46,942 nucleotides of DNA from Oxalobacteraceae bacterium (GCA_021151485.1 JAGKXB010000016.1:1-46942), one strand, 5' to 3'; shown: positions 26,141-35,249, counted from the stretch's first letter. Made by a program: numbers and translations. The notes: generated by a model not told the origin, from the sequence alone.

Positions 26141-26175
26141 TAAACCGAGATTTCCCATTAACATCCGTCGCTCCC
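26141..26175 (+). repeat. Intergenic direct repeat, copy 1
   Basis: The sequence TAAACCGAGATTTCCCATTA followed by CATCCGTCGCTCCC recurs, with small changes, at 26258-26300. The two copies precede the two inverted repeat elements described next, which suggests an ancestral unit of about 117 bp duplicated and partly rearranged. Confidence 0.5.
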
Positions 26176-26187
26176 AATTAAAAGCCA

Positions 26188-26216
26188 CTGGATTCCCGCC
26201 TGCGCGAGAATGACGG
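26188..26216 (-). repeat. Intergenic inverted repeat element, copy 1
   Basis: On the minus strand this reads CCGTCATTCTCGCGCAGGCG followed by GGAATCCAG. It belongs to a common class of short GC-rich dispersed elements with ATTCCCGC...GCGGGAAT cores in beta- and gammaproteobacteria. It is inverted relative to the second copy at 26290-26322, so a transcript through both could form a long hairpin. Confidence 0.6.
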
Positions 26217-26257
26217 TAATAAGGAAGATGGCTTTGATACACTACTCAAACTTCAAA

Positions 26258-26300
26258 TAAACCCAGATTTTCCATCAACCTTAAATCCCCCGTCGTTCCC
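26258..26300 (+). repeat. Intergenic direct repeat, copy 2
   Basis: This is a degenerate copy of 26141-26175: ATAAACCCAGATTTTCCATC then AACC, a short insertion and CCCCCGTCGTTCCC. It leads directly into the second inverted element. Confidence 0.5.
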
Positions 26301-26322
26301 GCGGGTTTAGGCGGGAATCCAG
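26290..26322 (+). repeat. Intergenic inverted repeat element, copy 2
   Basis: CCGTCGTTCCCGCGGGTTTA followed by GGCGGGAATCCAG. Apart from a few bases in the centre it is the reverse of the element at 26188-26216. Between the yihY start and wrbA there is no gene in the 350-bp gap; these repeats are its main content. Confidence 0.6.
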
Positions 26323-26403
26323 CGTCTTTCGTTGTTTACTGCTAAAAGATACGGATCCCCGACTAAAGCAATCGGATACGATGGTGTGAATGGAAAATTT
26401 TAG

Positions 26404-27045
<642 letters not shown>

Positions 27046-27051
27046 AAAGCA

Positions 27052-27444
27052 ATGAAAACCAATAACCAAATTTATTACGTCGGCGCCATCAGCAGCTTAT
27101 TAGCGCTGATTGTTTTATGCCTAGCCTGGGAATGGCTGCTGGCACCACTACGGCCAAGTGGATCGTGGATGATGTTGAAAGTTCTGCCTTTACTACCACC
27201 GCTGCGCAGCATTATTAAACGCGATGTGTATACCTTGCAGTGGACTTCCATGCTGATTTTGCTGTATTTCACTGAAGGCATCGTGCGTGGCAGCAGCGAT
27301 CAAAACCACGTTTCTGTCATGCTGGCATGGGGAGAAGCTGCGCTAGCGTGTGTGTATTTCTTCTGCGCAATTTTGTATGTGAAGCCGTATAAACAAGCTG
27401 CAAAAGCCGCTAAAGCAGCCAAGATTGCGCAAACCAAGCCATGA
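27052..27444 (+). CDS. DUF2069 membrane protein
   Basis: A 130-residue inner-membrane protein of the DUF2069 family, with about four hydrophobic helices (SSLLALIVLCLAWEWLLAPL, MMLKVLPLLPPLRSI, LQWTSMLILLYFTEGIVRG, ALACVYFFCAILYVKPY) and an Ala/Lys-rich tail. The motif LPLLPPLRSIIKRDVYTLQW is typical. Function unknown; the gene is usually found next to wrbA in betaproteobacteria, as here (6 bp apart). It overlaps the next gene by 4 bp. Confidence 0.9.
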   Translation: MKTNNQIYYVGAISSLLALIVLCLAWEWLLAPLRPSGSWMMLKVLPLLPPLRSIIKRDVYTLQWTSMLILLYFTEGIVRGSSDQNHVSVMLAWGEAALACVYFFCAILYVKPYKQAAKAAKAAKIAQTKP

Positions 27445-28874
27445 GCGCTTTTCTTACACACTGCCAAGAAGCAATCGGCGCTCAGTATGTCATCAGCGAT
27501 GACAAAGAAATGCAATCCTTTTTGACCGATCAGCGGCAGCGTTTTACGGGCAAAGGATTGGCCATCGTTCAACCAGCGACCACAGCGGAAGTCGCGACCA
27601 TAGTACGTTTGTGTCATCAATTTAGCGTTCCCATCGTCGCACAAGGCGGCAATACGGGTTTGGTGTTAGGCAGCATCCCAGACGACAGCGGGACTGCCAT
27701 TGTTTTATCGCTCAAGCGTTTGAATCAAATCCGCGCAATCGACACTGCCAACAATACGATGACAGTGGAAGCCGGCTGCATTCTCAGTAACATACAAGAT
27801 ACAGCCAGCGAAGCCGGGCGGTTATTCCCTTTATCGCTAGCAGCAGAAGGCAGTTGCACCATTGGAGGTAATTTATCAACCAATGCTGGCGGCACAGCTG
27901 TATTGCGTTACGGCAATACGCGAGAACTGTGCCTAGGCTTGGAAGTCGTCACCCCACAAGGCGAAATCTGGAGCAGCTTACGTGGCTTGCGTAAAGACAA
28001 TAGCGGCTATGACTTACGTGATTTATTCATCGGTGCCGAGGGGACACTTGGAATTATCACGGCTGCTGTGCTCAAGCTTTTTCCTCAACCCAAAGCACAA
28101 TTGACCGCATTAGCGGCGATGCGGACGCCGCAAGATGCCTTAAGGCTGCTTTCCATCGCGCAAACACATGCTGGTGCGGCATTGACTGGATTTGAGCTCA
28201 TGTCGGATGTTTGCGTACAACTAGTGCTGCAACACTATCCGCAGCAAAAAAAACCTTTTTCCGATGCTGATGCGCAACATGCGCAATACGCACGATACGC
28301 ACAATACGTATTGCTGGAATTATCCGATGCAGAATCCGAACAGCATGCGATTACCACGCTGGAAAATATCCTGCACACCGCAATGGAGCAAGACATTATT
28401 CAAGATGCTGTTGTGGCACGCTCGATCGCTGAGTCGAACGCATTGTGGACTTTGCGAGAATCGATTCCTTTAGCGCAAGCCAAAGAAGGTGGCAATATCA
28501 AGCACGATATTTCGCTGCCGATCTCACGTATTCCTGAATTCATTACCACCACCGATGCCTTGTTAAAAAAATATGTGCCAAACTGCCGCATGGTGACATT
28601 TGGGCATCTTGGCGATGGCAATTTGCATTACAACGTTGCACCGCCAAAAGGTATATCTCCAACAAACTTCTTCGCTCAAGAAACTACTATTAACCGCATC
28701 GTGTACGACAGCGTGCACCAATTTGGTGGTTCTATTTCAGCAGAACATGGGATTGGGACTTTAAAGCGCGACACCATCCGTCAATATCAATCCGTTGTTG
28801 AAATCCAATTGATGCAAGTCATCAAACATGCAATTGACCCTTTGAATTTAATGAATCCAGGTAAAGTGATTTAA
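27441..28874 (+). CDS. FAD-linked oxidase, D-2-hydroxyacid dehydrogenase type
   Basis: A 477-residue flavoprotein of the GlcD/D-lactate dehydrogenase/D-2-hydroxyglutarate dehydrogenase family. The FAD-binding PCMH domain covers about residues 40-220 (VPIVAQGGNTGLVLGSIPD, then CTIGGNLSTNAGGTAVLRYG and FIGAEGTLGIITAAVLKLFP). The C-terminal substrate domain has GHLGDGNLHYN and SAEHGIGTLKRD, with the His residues that hold the catalytic metal or substrate. The substrate cannot be told from sequence alone. A short His-Ala-Gln-Tyr repetition near residues 278-290 is encoded by a 9-bp near-repeat and looks like a local expansion. Start overlaps DUF2069 by ATGA. Confidence 0.9.
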   Translation: MSAFLTHCQEAIGAQYVISDDKEMQSFLTDQRQRFTGKGLAIVQPATTAEVATIVRLCHQFSVPIVAQGGNTGLVLGSIPDDSGTAIVLSLKRLNQIRAIDTANNTMTVEAGCILSNIQDTASEAGRLFPLSLAAEGSCTIGGNLSTNAGGTAVLRYGNTRELCLGLEVVTPQGEIWSSLRGLRKDNSGYDLRDLFIGAEGTLGIITAAVLKLFPQPKAQLTALAAMRTPQDALRLLSIAQTHAGAALTGFELMSDVCVQLVLQHYPQQKKPFSDADAQHAQYARYAQYVLLELSDAESEQHAITTLENILHTAMEQDIIQDAVVARSIAESNALWTLRESIPLAQAKEGGNIKHDISLPISRIPEFITTTDALLKKYVPNCRMVTFGHLGDGNLHYNVAPPKGISPTNFFAQETTINRIVYDSVHQFGGSISAEHGIGTLKRDTIRQYQSVVEIQLMQVIKHAIDPLNLMNPGKVI

Positions 28875-28944
28875 GGCATCTATTAATATTTTCGAATTGA
28901 TATTGCCGCCTACATTTTTATCTTCTGATTTTTAAAGACGTGAT

Positions 28945-29397
28945 ATGCGATTTGGATTGCCCTTATTTATTCCCTTATTTGCTGCTTTGTTCGTACTTCC
29001 TATACCGGCATTTGCGATTTACAAATGCATCAATAATGCCGATGTCATGTATAGCGACACACCCTGCCCTGGCGGCAGCCAACTAGCTATCGATACCACG
29101 GCTGTCAGCTCGTTTCCCAAAGAAAAAGATGCTAAAGAACAATTAAAACAACAAAAAGCAGAAAGCAAGCAGCTAGAAAAAGAACGCCATAAACAAACTG
29201 CCAAAGAAGAAAATCAGCAACGACAAACCAATCGCGCCAAAGCAGCCAAGCAGAAAAAATGCGCCTCCTTAGCACTCACCAAAAAATGGGCGGAGGAGGA
29301 TGCACTCACAAGCAATTCAAGCAGTATGCAAGCAGCAGCCAAAGCGAAAAAAAAGGCGCATCGTGCGGAAGAAAAATACATGTTGAATTGCTCATGA
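28945..29397 (+). CDS. Exported DUF4124 domain protein
   Basis: A 150-residue exported protein: signal peptide at residues 1-24 (LPLFIPLFAALFVLPIPAFA), then a short DUF4124 domain (IYKCINNADVMYSDTPCPGG, two Cys), then a highly charged Lys/Glu/Gln coiled coil (about residues 55-130) and a C-terminal Cys. DUF4124 proteins are common in beta- and gammaproteobacteria, and their function is unknown. It is transcribed alone, about 70 bp after the FAD oxidase. Confidence 0.85.
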   Translation: MRFGLPLFIPLFAALFVLPIPAFAIYKCINNADVMYSDTPCPGGSQLAIDTTAVSSFPKEKDAKEQLKQQKAESKQLEKERHKQTAKEENQQRQTNRAKAAKQKKCASLALTKKWAEEDALTSNSSSMQAAAKAKKKAHRAEEKYMLNCS

Positions 29398-29486
29398 AGG
29401 ATTCTTGATTCGGTACGAGCAATTGGCATAAATTTTATTTGTCTGATGTCTGATCACACAAACAATCATTGGCCTTTTTTCAGGCT

Positions 29487-30524
29487 CTACCCTCCCTGTT
29501 GCTGAAAAGATAGAATTGTTGCGCGAGCCAAATCATTATCAAATTTACCATTTTCAATTGTCAATTCAATCATTTGTCGCGCTTGCGGATCGGTAAATAT
29601 CGACAGATTCTCGGCAACTACCTGAAGTACGACTGGATCAGTGCCAAACTTACGCCACTGAATTGCCTTTGCAATTTCTTGTTGCACGCCTGGATTAGCA
29701 TCCTTAAATATACTCAAATTCTGAGCAATTGCCAGAAACACAGCTGTCTCCTTGCCAAACTTGTTCACCGCAATTGCATTTGCAATCGCTAGTCGCACAC
29801 GCGGATTAGTAAATTTCTTCAAATTCTGAGCTAACGTCAGAAGTGGATTTGAAGCAGTGTTAAATTTGTCGTTTCTAATCGCATCTGCAATCGATTGTTG
29901 TCTTTGATCTGAAAGCTCAGTGAACAAATTGAAGCATTTCCAAAAAATTGAAGAAGGATCATTGCATAAATAACTAGCAAATTGTTCTTGACTCGCAGGT
30001 GGCAAATTCGAAGTGCAACGTTGCAAACCATCAGCAAAGCACGGATCCACTTTCCTGCCCTGAAACAAGGCGTCTACTGTCATGACCTGGAATGCAGGAT
30101 CATTAAAAAATTCTGCGGATTGGTCCGCATCGAAGAAACGCAACACAAATCCTATTTGGACAAATTGTTCAAACGAAAAATGGCGAATCACATTTGCTCT
30201 GCTTTTGATCAAATCGATTTGATCATCTTGCGTCAGGCAAACAGCGCAATCTTTTAATCGATCCAGAATCCTTTGATCGGTAATTTTTTCATCGAGCACC
30301 CCTTTGATCAATCTGCGTTGTACGGTGGGATTTTCAAAAAATGTCTTGCCTTCTGGCGATGTGAAAGCATCGTTGATTTTTATTAAAAAAGTGTCGAGTA
30401 TTGCCTCATCTGCTGGAGTACAACGCCCTTCCTTCATACGGGTAGCTAATTGCAAGTCCGCATTGGACAGTCCATTGTTTCGAGAATAAAACGGGAAAAA
30501 GGATGAAATAGATATGTTTAGCAT
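29487..30524 (-). CDS. Unrecognised helical repeat protein, possible effector
   Basis: I do not recognise a family. The protein has 345 residues and no signal peptide. From about residue 192 it contains four tandem helical repeats of about 35 residues. The clearest are 227-260 (LAQNLKKFTNPRVRLAIANA), 261-297 (AIAQNLSIFKDANPGVQQEI) and 298-332 (VAENLSIFTDPQARQMIELT); each ends with an xKFxxx turn. They suggest a HEAT/ARM-like solenoid. The N-terminal half is also helical, with several Cys (C35, C93, C96, C161, C170, C187, C197). The start MLNISISSFF is Ser/Ile-rich. The T3SS in the window makes a secreted role possible, but that is only inference. Confidence 0.6.
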   Translation of the reverse strand: MLNISISSFFPFYSRNNGLSNADLQLATRMKEGRCTPADEAILDTFLIKINDAFTSPEGKTFFENPTVQRRLIKGVLDEKITDQRILDRLKDCAVCLTQDDQIDLIKSRANVIRHFSFEQFVQIGFVLRFFDADQSAEFFNDPAFQVMTVDALFQGRKVDPCFADGLQRCTSNLPPASQEQFASYLCNDPSSIFWKCFNLFTELSDQRQQSIADAIRNDKFNTASNPLLTLAQNLKKFTNPRVRLAIANAIAVNKFGKETAVFLAIAQNLSIFKDANPGVQQEIAKAIQWRKFGTDPVVLQVVAENLSIFTDPQARQMIELTIENGKFDNDLARATILSFQQQGG

Positions 30525-30741
30525 GATAGGGTTTGATAAGTGAGTATGAATTTATTTTGAAATGCTTAATACTTATTCAACAAGCACAAGTAGAAGAAAC
30601 GGATTGCTAAAATTATTGCTGATTAATATGTTAAGCGATTGATATTGTCAGCTCTACGCCTCCCTCACAAAAAAATATTATTTATATTGCATTATTTTGC
30701 AAATATAACATTCATTCGATGTACTTTCACACCTCACCAAT

Positions 30742-30760
30742 AAGAATAATTATCATTCGC
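30742..30760 (+). promoter_or_regulatory. Fur-box-like site upstream of feoA
   Basis: AAGAATAATTATCATTCGC matches 13 of 19 positions of the Fur consensus GATAATGATAATCATTATC and has a near-palindromic core. A TATGAT hexamer follows at 30765-30770 and feoA starts about 65 bp downstream. The position and the iron-transport genes support Fur control. Confidence 0.65.
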
Positions 30761-30824
30761 ATGATATGATGTCAGCGATTCTTTATTTCATCGTCGCAGC
30801 CTTATTTCCACTGGAAAAAACGTC

Positions 30825-31136
30825 ATGTTTGATTATTCTCGCGCTACGCACATATCCCACCATCATCTAGGATTGTTAAGAAAAGGAGAATGTGCTGTCG
30901 TTGTAGGACTCGCCACCACTGAAAACGCAGAACAACATGCCATCAGCACACGCTTGCTGGAACTCGGATTCTCCACGGGGGAGCGTATCCGCGTCTTGGC
31001 TGAATCATTTCCAAGTCGTGACCCCATGGTAGTCAGAATTGGTAACACAACCTTAGCCTTACGACGCAAAGAAGCCGCAATGATTCATGTCACCCATGAA
31101 CATGCGTATGCTAAAAATGATAGTCAAGTTGCCTAA
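30825..31136 (+). CDS. feoA: Ferrous iron transport protein A
   Basis: FeoA is a small SH3-like cytosolic partner of the FeoB Fe(II) transporter. The protein is 103 residues, with the family fold starting at GECAVVVGLATTENAEQHAI, the LLELGFSTGERIRVLAESFP segment and the C-terminal MVVRIGNTTLALRRKEAAMI strand pair. It begins about 23 residues later than usual FeoA cores, with a short polar extension containing His residues (THISHHHLG). It lies 23 bp upstream of feoB and downstream of a Fur-box-like site. Confidence 0.92.
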   Translation: MFDYSRATHISHHHLGLLRKGECAVVVGLATTENAEQHAISTRLLELGFSTGERIRVLAESFPSRDPMVVRIGNTTLALRRKEAAMIHVTHEHAYAKNDSQVA

Positions 31137-31159
31137 ATTCCCTTTTTTCTATTCATGCC

Positions 31160-33070
31160 ATGAGTAATACCAAGCCGCTTCGTCTTGCCTTAGTTGGTAA
31201 CCCTAATTGCGGCAAAACCGCACTTTTCAATCGTCTCACCGGGGCACGACAAAAAGTCGCCAATTACGCCGGCGTTACCGTAGAACGCAAAGAGGGTTAC
31301 TTCAGTTCGCAGTCCGGCGCGCAACGGTATCAAGTATTAGATCTTCCCGGCATTTACAGCTTGAATGCCATGACACCGGACGAGGCCGTCAGCCGTGATG
31401 TTCTGTTTGGCCTACGCGCCGATACAGAGCTACCAGATGTGATTGTATTGGTCGCTGATGCCAGCAATTTACGCTTGAATCTGCGCCTGGTACTGGAAGT
31501 CTTACGCTTACAACGCCCCACCATTCTGGCGTTAAACATGATGGATGTAGCACAAAAGCGTGGTTTGATTATTGATATTGAAAAATTACAGGCTGAACTT
31601 GGCATTCCTGTTGTAACAACCATCGCCATCAAAACGAGTGGAGATGCTGCATTAATTGCAGAACTTGATGCCATGGCACATACGCTGCAAACAACATCGA
31701 CACCAATATCAACCTCCAACCACGATGTCAATGACGCTGCGCAATTCAATTATCACAACACAACGACGCTCGAATCTACACAAAATGAAGTACGTCGCAT
31801 TCTGCGTGTGATTACCAAACAAGAAGGAACGGCTCATCAAACCAGTGATCGTATTGATGCTGTTGTATTACAGCCAATCCTAGGCTATCTGATTTTGGCC
31901 GCCATCTTGTTTTTGATTTTTCAGGCAGTATTTAGTTGGTCTGCGGGGCCGATGGATTTCATTAAACTCACGCTGGACAAGGTGGGAGCTGCCGTCCAAA
32001 CCATTTTGCCTGATGGCATTTTACGCAGCCTGATTGTGAACGGCATCCTAGCTGGCGCGGGTAGCGTGCTAGTGTTTTTGCCACAAATTCTGATTTTATT
32101 CTTCTTCATTTTGTCACTCGAAGAAAGTGGTTACTTACCACGTGCCGCTTTCCTACTAGATCGCTTGATGGGAAGTGTAGGCCTATCTGGACGCGCTTTC
32201 ATTCCTTTGTTATCGAGTTTTGCTTGCGCCATCCCCGGTATCATGGCAACTCGTACCATTCAAAATCCACGTGATCGCTTGGCCACCATCATGATCGCTC
32301 CCCTCATGACCTGCTCTGCCCGCTTACCAGTTTACGCCTTGATCATCGCCGCCTTCATCCCGCAGCGCGCAGTTGGCATTTTCAATTTACAAGGATTGGT
32401 TTTATTTGGGCTGTATCTAGCCGGCATAGTGTCAGCCATGGCCGTTGCCTACATTTTCAAACGCACACTGGGCAAAAACAACTATCAACCCTTGATGCTG
32501 GAGTTACCCAACTATCATTTACCCAACCTACGTAATCTGGCAATCGGTTTATGGGAACGTGTCACGATTTTCATTCGTCGTGTCGGTACGATCATCCTCA
32601 CACTCATGATATTGCTGTGGTTTTTATCCACCTTTCCATCACCACCAGCCAACGCAGTCGGCCCAGCGATTCAATACAGTCTAGCTGGACAAATAGGCCA
32701 GCACTTGCAGGTCATTTTTGCCCCGATCGGCTTTAACTGGCAAATCGTCATTGCCTTAATTCCCGGTTTAGCTGCGCGGGAAGTCGCTGTAGGCGCACTG
32801 GGTACGGTATACGCCTTGTCAGCAAGCGGTGACCAACTGACGGCCAGCCTAATTCCCATGATTTCCGCCACCTGGAGTTTACCAACAGCATTTTCATTGC
32901 TGGCGTGGTACGTCTTTGCTCCACAATGCGTTTCCACTCTCATCGTTGTCAGACGCGAAACCAACTCATGGCTTCCTCCTCTGGCAATGGCAATTTATAT
33001 GTTTATCCTGGCTTATCTGGCATCGTTTTTCACCTATCACGCCAGTCGTTTTTTATTAGGAGGAGCATGA
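31160..33070 (+). CDS. feoB: Ferrous iron transporter FeoB
   Basis: FeoB imports Fe(II) across the inner membrane. The 636-residue protein has an N-terminal GTPase domain with G1 GNPNCGKT at residues 13-20, the switch I region NYAGVTVERKEG, G3 LDLPGIYSL and G4 LNMMD near residue 130. The membrane domain starts near residue 240 and carries two gate motifs (SGRAFIPLLSSFACAIPGIM and the C-terminal PGLAAREVAVGALGTVYALS). The length is somewhat below that of E. coli FeoB, within the range of the family. The stop overlaps the start of a small Cys-rich gene that occupies the feoC position. Confidence 0.97.
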   Translation: MSNTKPLRLALVGNPNCGKTALFNRLTGARQKVANYAGVTVERKEGYFSSQSGAQRYQVLDLPGIYSLNAMTPDEAVSRDVLFGLRADTELPDVIVLVADASNLRLNLRLVLEVLRLQRPTILALNMMDVAQKRGLIIDIEKLQAELGIPVVTTIAIKTSGDAALIAELDAMAHTLQTTSTPISTSNHDVNDAAQFNYHNTTTLESTQNEVRRILRVITKQEGTAHQTSDRIDAVVLQPILGYLILAAILFLIFQAVFSWSAGPMDFIKLTLDKVGAAVQTILPDGILRSLIVNGILAGAGSVLVFLPQILILFFFILSLEESGYLPRAAFLLDRLMGSVGLSGRAFIPLLSSFACAIPGIMATRTIQNPRDRLATIMIAPLMTCSARLPVYALIIAAFIPQRAVGIFNLQGLVLFGLYLAGIVSAMAVAYIFKRTLGKNNYQPLMLELPNYHLPNLRNLAIGLWERVTIFIRRVGTIILTLMILLWFLSTFPSPPANAVGPAIQYSLAGQIGQHLQVIFAPIGFNWQIVIALIPGLAAREVAVGALGTVYALSASGDQLTASLIPMISATWSLPTAFSLLAWYVFAPQCVSTLIVVRRETNSWLPPLAMAIYMFILAYLASFFTYHASRFLLGGA

Positions 33071-33324
33071 TGTGGCAACAAATACTCGTCGCCTTAATCG
33101 TCGCCTATGCAGCCTGGGCAACCATACGACGTTATGTCAGAAAAAGCAGCAATAGCGCTTGCGGCGGCTGTTCCGGCTGCGACGCCTCCGCATCAAAAAC
33201 ATGCGCCACAAACAAAACGACGAATACGTTCAATACAAAAAGTACGGAAAATACTGGCACAACCCAAATTATCTGCACACCTCAAGCACTGCAACAAACG
33301 ATACGACGTCAAAAATTTCAATAA
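33067..33324 (+). CDS. FeoB-associated Cys-rich membrane protein
   Basis: An 85-residue protein overlapping the feoB stop (ATGATG). One transmembrane helix (residues 3-20, WQQILVALIVAYAAWATI) is followed by a basic RRYVRK stretch and the Cys cluster CGGCSGC (residues 32-38), plus Cys46 and Cys70. The small FeoB-associated Cys-rich proteins of betaproteobacteria have this plan and may deliver or sense Fe(II). The tail is Thr/Asn-rich and probably disordered. Expression with feoB is implied by the overlap. Confidence 0.75.
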   Translation: MMWQQILVALIVAYAAWATIRRYVRKSSNSACGGCSGCDASASKTCATNKTTNTFNTKSTENTGTTQIICTPQALQQTIRRQKFQ

Positions 33325-33369
33325 AAATTAAAGAAGACGAAAAAAATTACCAAAAACATCAAAATATTT

Positions 33370-33398
33370 TTGACGCAACCAACCAACCAACCTATAAT
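33370..33398 (+). promoter_or_regulatory. Sigma-70 promoter of tRNA-Asn
   Basis: The -35 hexamer TTGACG (33370-33375) and a perfect -10 TATAAT (33393-33398) are separated by 17 bp. The tRNA begins 12 bp after the -10 box. Confidence 0.85.
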
Positions 33399-33410
33399 AC
33401 GGCCCTCTTT

Positions 33411-33486
33411 TCCCTGATAGCTCAGTCGGTAGAGCGACGGACTGTTAATCCGCAGGTCCCTGGTTCGAGTCCAGGTCGGGGAGCCA
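33411..33486 (+). tRNA. tRNA-Asn (anticodon GTT)
   Basis: A 76-base cloverleaf. The acceptor stem TCCCTGA pairs with TCGGGGA (one T-G pair). The D-arm has GCTCAGTCGGTAGAGC, the anticodon loop is CTGTTAA with GTT, and the T-arm is CCTGGTTCGAGTCCAGG. The discriminator G and an encoded CCA complete the 3' end. Confidence 0.97.
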
Positions 33487-33507
33487 AAATACATGATGTA
33501 AAAAATC

Positions 33508-33540
33508 AAGCACTTACGAGAAATCGAAGTGCTTTTTTTT
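33508..33540 (+). terminator. Intrinsic terminator after tRNA-Asn
   Basis: AAGCACTT and AAGTGCTT form an 8-bp stem around an 11-base loop and run into a T-tract, 21 bp past the tRNA CCA end. Confidence 0.8.
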
Positions 33541-33720
33541 CGCCCGTGCCTGTATATCATAGCAAGACGAACCTACGACACGCCAAGAACTAATTCTGTG
33601 CATGCTGTCAGCATTGAACAAGTGCAGACAACGCTCGCAACTGAACACGAGAAGGTCACGGCAAAAATGTGACTGCTTTGCAATCAGATTTAGATGATTA
33701 AAAGACTAAAGGAGAACGCC

Positions 33721-34146
33721 ATGCCAATGCTGCAAGAATTCAAACAATTCGCCATGAAAGGCAATGTAATTGACCTCGCAGTAGGGGTCATCATAGGCGG
33801 TGCGTTTGGCCGCATCGTCGACTCTCTGGTGCAAGACATCATCATGCCGCCGATAGGTCTACTGCTTGGCGGCCTGGACTTTGCTAATTACTACCTCCCA
33901 CTCAATGGACAAAATCCCCACCTAAGTCTAGTAGAGGCAAAAAAATTAGGTGCTGTATTCGCTTATGGAAATTTCATCACCATACTTTTGAACTTCATCA
34001 TCCTGGCTTTTGTCATCTTCCAAATGGTGCGCCTGCTCCAAAAAGCACGTCACTTGGAAGAACCGCAAGCCCCCCCGGCCGAACCAGTACCAACACCTGA
34101 AGACATCGTGTTACTGCGAGAGATTCGAGATTCTTTGCGAAAATAA
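33721..34146 (+). CDS. mscL: Large-conductance mechanosensitive channel
   Basis: MscL is the pentameric inner-membrane channel that opens under osmotic downshock. The protein has 141 residues from the ATG that follows an AAAGGAG site by 6 bases; the frame stays open to 33694 without a ribosome binding site. The amphipathic N-terminal helix [20 protein letters not shown] leads into TM1 ([20 protein letters not shown]). A periplasmic loop, TM2 ([20 protein letters not shown]) and a cytosolic helix ending REIRDSLRK follow. All regions are complete. Confidence 0.96.
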   Translation: MPMLQEFKQFAMKGNVIDLAVGVIIGGAFGRIVDSLVQDIIMPPIGLLLGGLDFANYYLPLNGQNPHLSLVEAKKLGAVFAYGNFITILLNFIILAFVIFQMVRLLQKARHLEEPQAPPAEPVPTPEDIVLLREIRDSLRK

Positions 34147-34191
34147 AGATAAAGAAATAGGTCGGTCTCAAATCAATGCACGCAACTCTTT

Positions 34192-34228
34192 TGCCGTCAA
34201 AGTTAGTACAGGATTCATCTTGACGGCA
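34192..34228. repeat. Inverted repeat downstream of mscL
   Basis: TGCCGTCAA and TTGACGGCA are 9-bp perfect arms 19 bases apart, about 50 bp after mscL. There is no T-tract beyond the second arm, so it is not a clear intrinsic terminator; it could stabilise the mRNA end. Confidence 0.4.
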
Positions 34229-34289
34229 TACTGCTTAAGCTAAATAACAAAACAACAAAAAACCTCATGCGCACATATTCGATTTAGGC

Positions 34290-34401
34290 TATAATCCTGC
34301 GGCTTTTCCATTCGCTCAGGAAAGTACAATAAGGCAGAGTCCGCAGTAGTAGTGATAAAGCGGAACCACCATTGAGCGCTTAATCTTTTTAGGAAGTCAG
34401 C
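34290..34401 (+). promoter_or_regulatory. Promoter -10 and structured leader of rplM-rpsI
   Basis: A perfect TATAAT lies at 34290-34295, without a clear -35. The leader of about 100 bases before rplM can fold: CGCTCA (34313-34318) pairs with TGAGCG (34373-34378), and inside it TCCGC (34340-34344) pairs with GCGGA (34360-34364). The nested stems suggest a structured leader, possibly for feedback by L13, but this is inference. An AGGA element precedes the rplM ATG. Confidence 0.5.
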
Positions 34402-34830
34402 ATGAAAACTTTTTCCGCTAAAGACCATGAGGTCCAGCGCGATTGGTTCGTGATTGACGCAACGGATTTGATCCTCGGACGTGTTGCCAGCGAAGTGGCA
34501 CTCCGGTTGCGTGGCAAGCACAAACCTGAATTTACTCCTCACGTCGATACAGGCGATTTTATTGTCGTTATCAATGCAGGCAAACTGCGTGTAACTGGCA
34601 CTAAAGAAACCAACAAAACATACTATCGCCACTCTGGTTACCCAGGTGGGATTTATGAAACCAATTTCAAAAAGATGCAGGAACGTTTCCCAGGACGCGC
34701 ACTTGAAAAAGCTGTCAAAGGCATGCTGCCAAAAGGTCCACTCGGTTATGCAATGATCAAAAAGCTCAAAGTGTATGCTGAAGGAACTCATCCACATGCA
34801 GCACAACAACCTAAAGCACTTGTCCTCTAA
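34402..34830 (+). CDS. rplM: 50S ribosomal protein L13
   Basis: L13 of 142 residues, the usual length. The start [20 protein letters not shown] and the internal [20 protein letters not shown] and [20 protein letters not shown] segments are classical. It binds 23S rRNA early in 50S assembly. It is followed after 9 bp by rpsI, the normal order. Confidence 0.99.
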   Translation: MKTFSAKDHEVQRDWFVIDATDLILGRVASEVALRLRGKHKPEFTPHVDTGDFIVVINAGKLRVTGTKETNKTYYRHSGYPGGIYETNFKKMQERFPGRALEKAVKGMLPKGPLGYAMIKKLKVYAEGTHPHAAQQPKALVL

Positions 34831-34839
34831 GGAATCGAT

Positions 34840-35232
34840 ATGATCGGTAATTACAATTATGGAACCGGCCGTCGCAAAAGTGCAGTGGCTCGTGTTTTTA
34901 TCAAACTCGGCACTGGCTTGATCATTGTTAATGGCAAACCAGCTAATGAGTATTTTTCCCGCGAAACTGGTTTGATGGTGATTCGTCAACCATTGGAATT
35001 AACTAACAATGTCGAACGTTTTGACATTAAAGTGAATGTACACGGTGGCGGCGAATCCGGCCAAGCTGGTGCAGTCCGTCATGGCATTACTCGCGCGTTG
35101 ATTGATTATGATGCAACACTCAAATCAGAGTTATCAAAAGCAGGTTTCGTGACACGTGATGCTCGTGAAGTTGAACGTAAGAAAGTCGGTCTGCGTAAAG
35201 CTCGCCGCGCTAAACAGTTCTCCAAGCGTTAA
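34840..35232 (+). CDS. rpsI: 30S ribosomal protein S9
   Basis: S9 of 130 residues with the family start [20 protein letters not shown] and the C-terminal basic tail [16 protein letters not shown] that reaches the P-site tRNA. Co-transcribed with rplM and followed by a strong terminator. Confidence 0.99.
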   Translation: MIGNYNYGTGRRKSAVARVFIKLGTGLIIVNGKPANEYFSRETGLMVIRQPLELTNNVERFDIKVNVHGGGESGQAGAVRHGITRALIDYDATLKSELSKAGFVTRDAREVERKKVGLRKARRAKQFSKR

Positions 35233-35249
35233 TCTGGACTATCCTCTAC

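Noticed and set aside
33159..33593. A 144-codon plus-strand frame running through the tRNA-Asn region
   Set aside because: It overlaps the Cys-rich gene in another frame and passes through the tRNA gene, so it is not a real gene.
34192..34228. mscL intrinsic terminator
   Set aside because: The 9-bp arms are good but the loop is long and no T-run follows; kept only as an inverted repeat.
34240..34989. A 249-codon open frame on the minus strand
   Set aside because: It is the antisense shadow of rplM and the start of rpsI, which are certain; its translation shows no family pattern.
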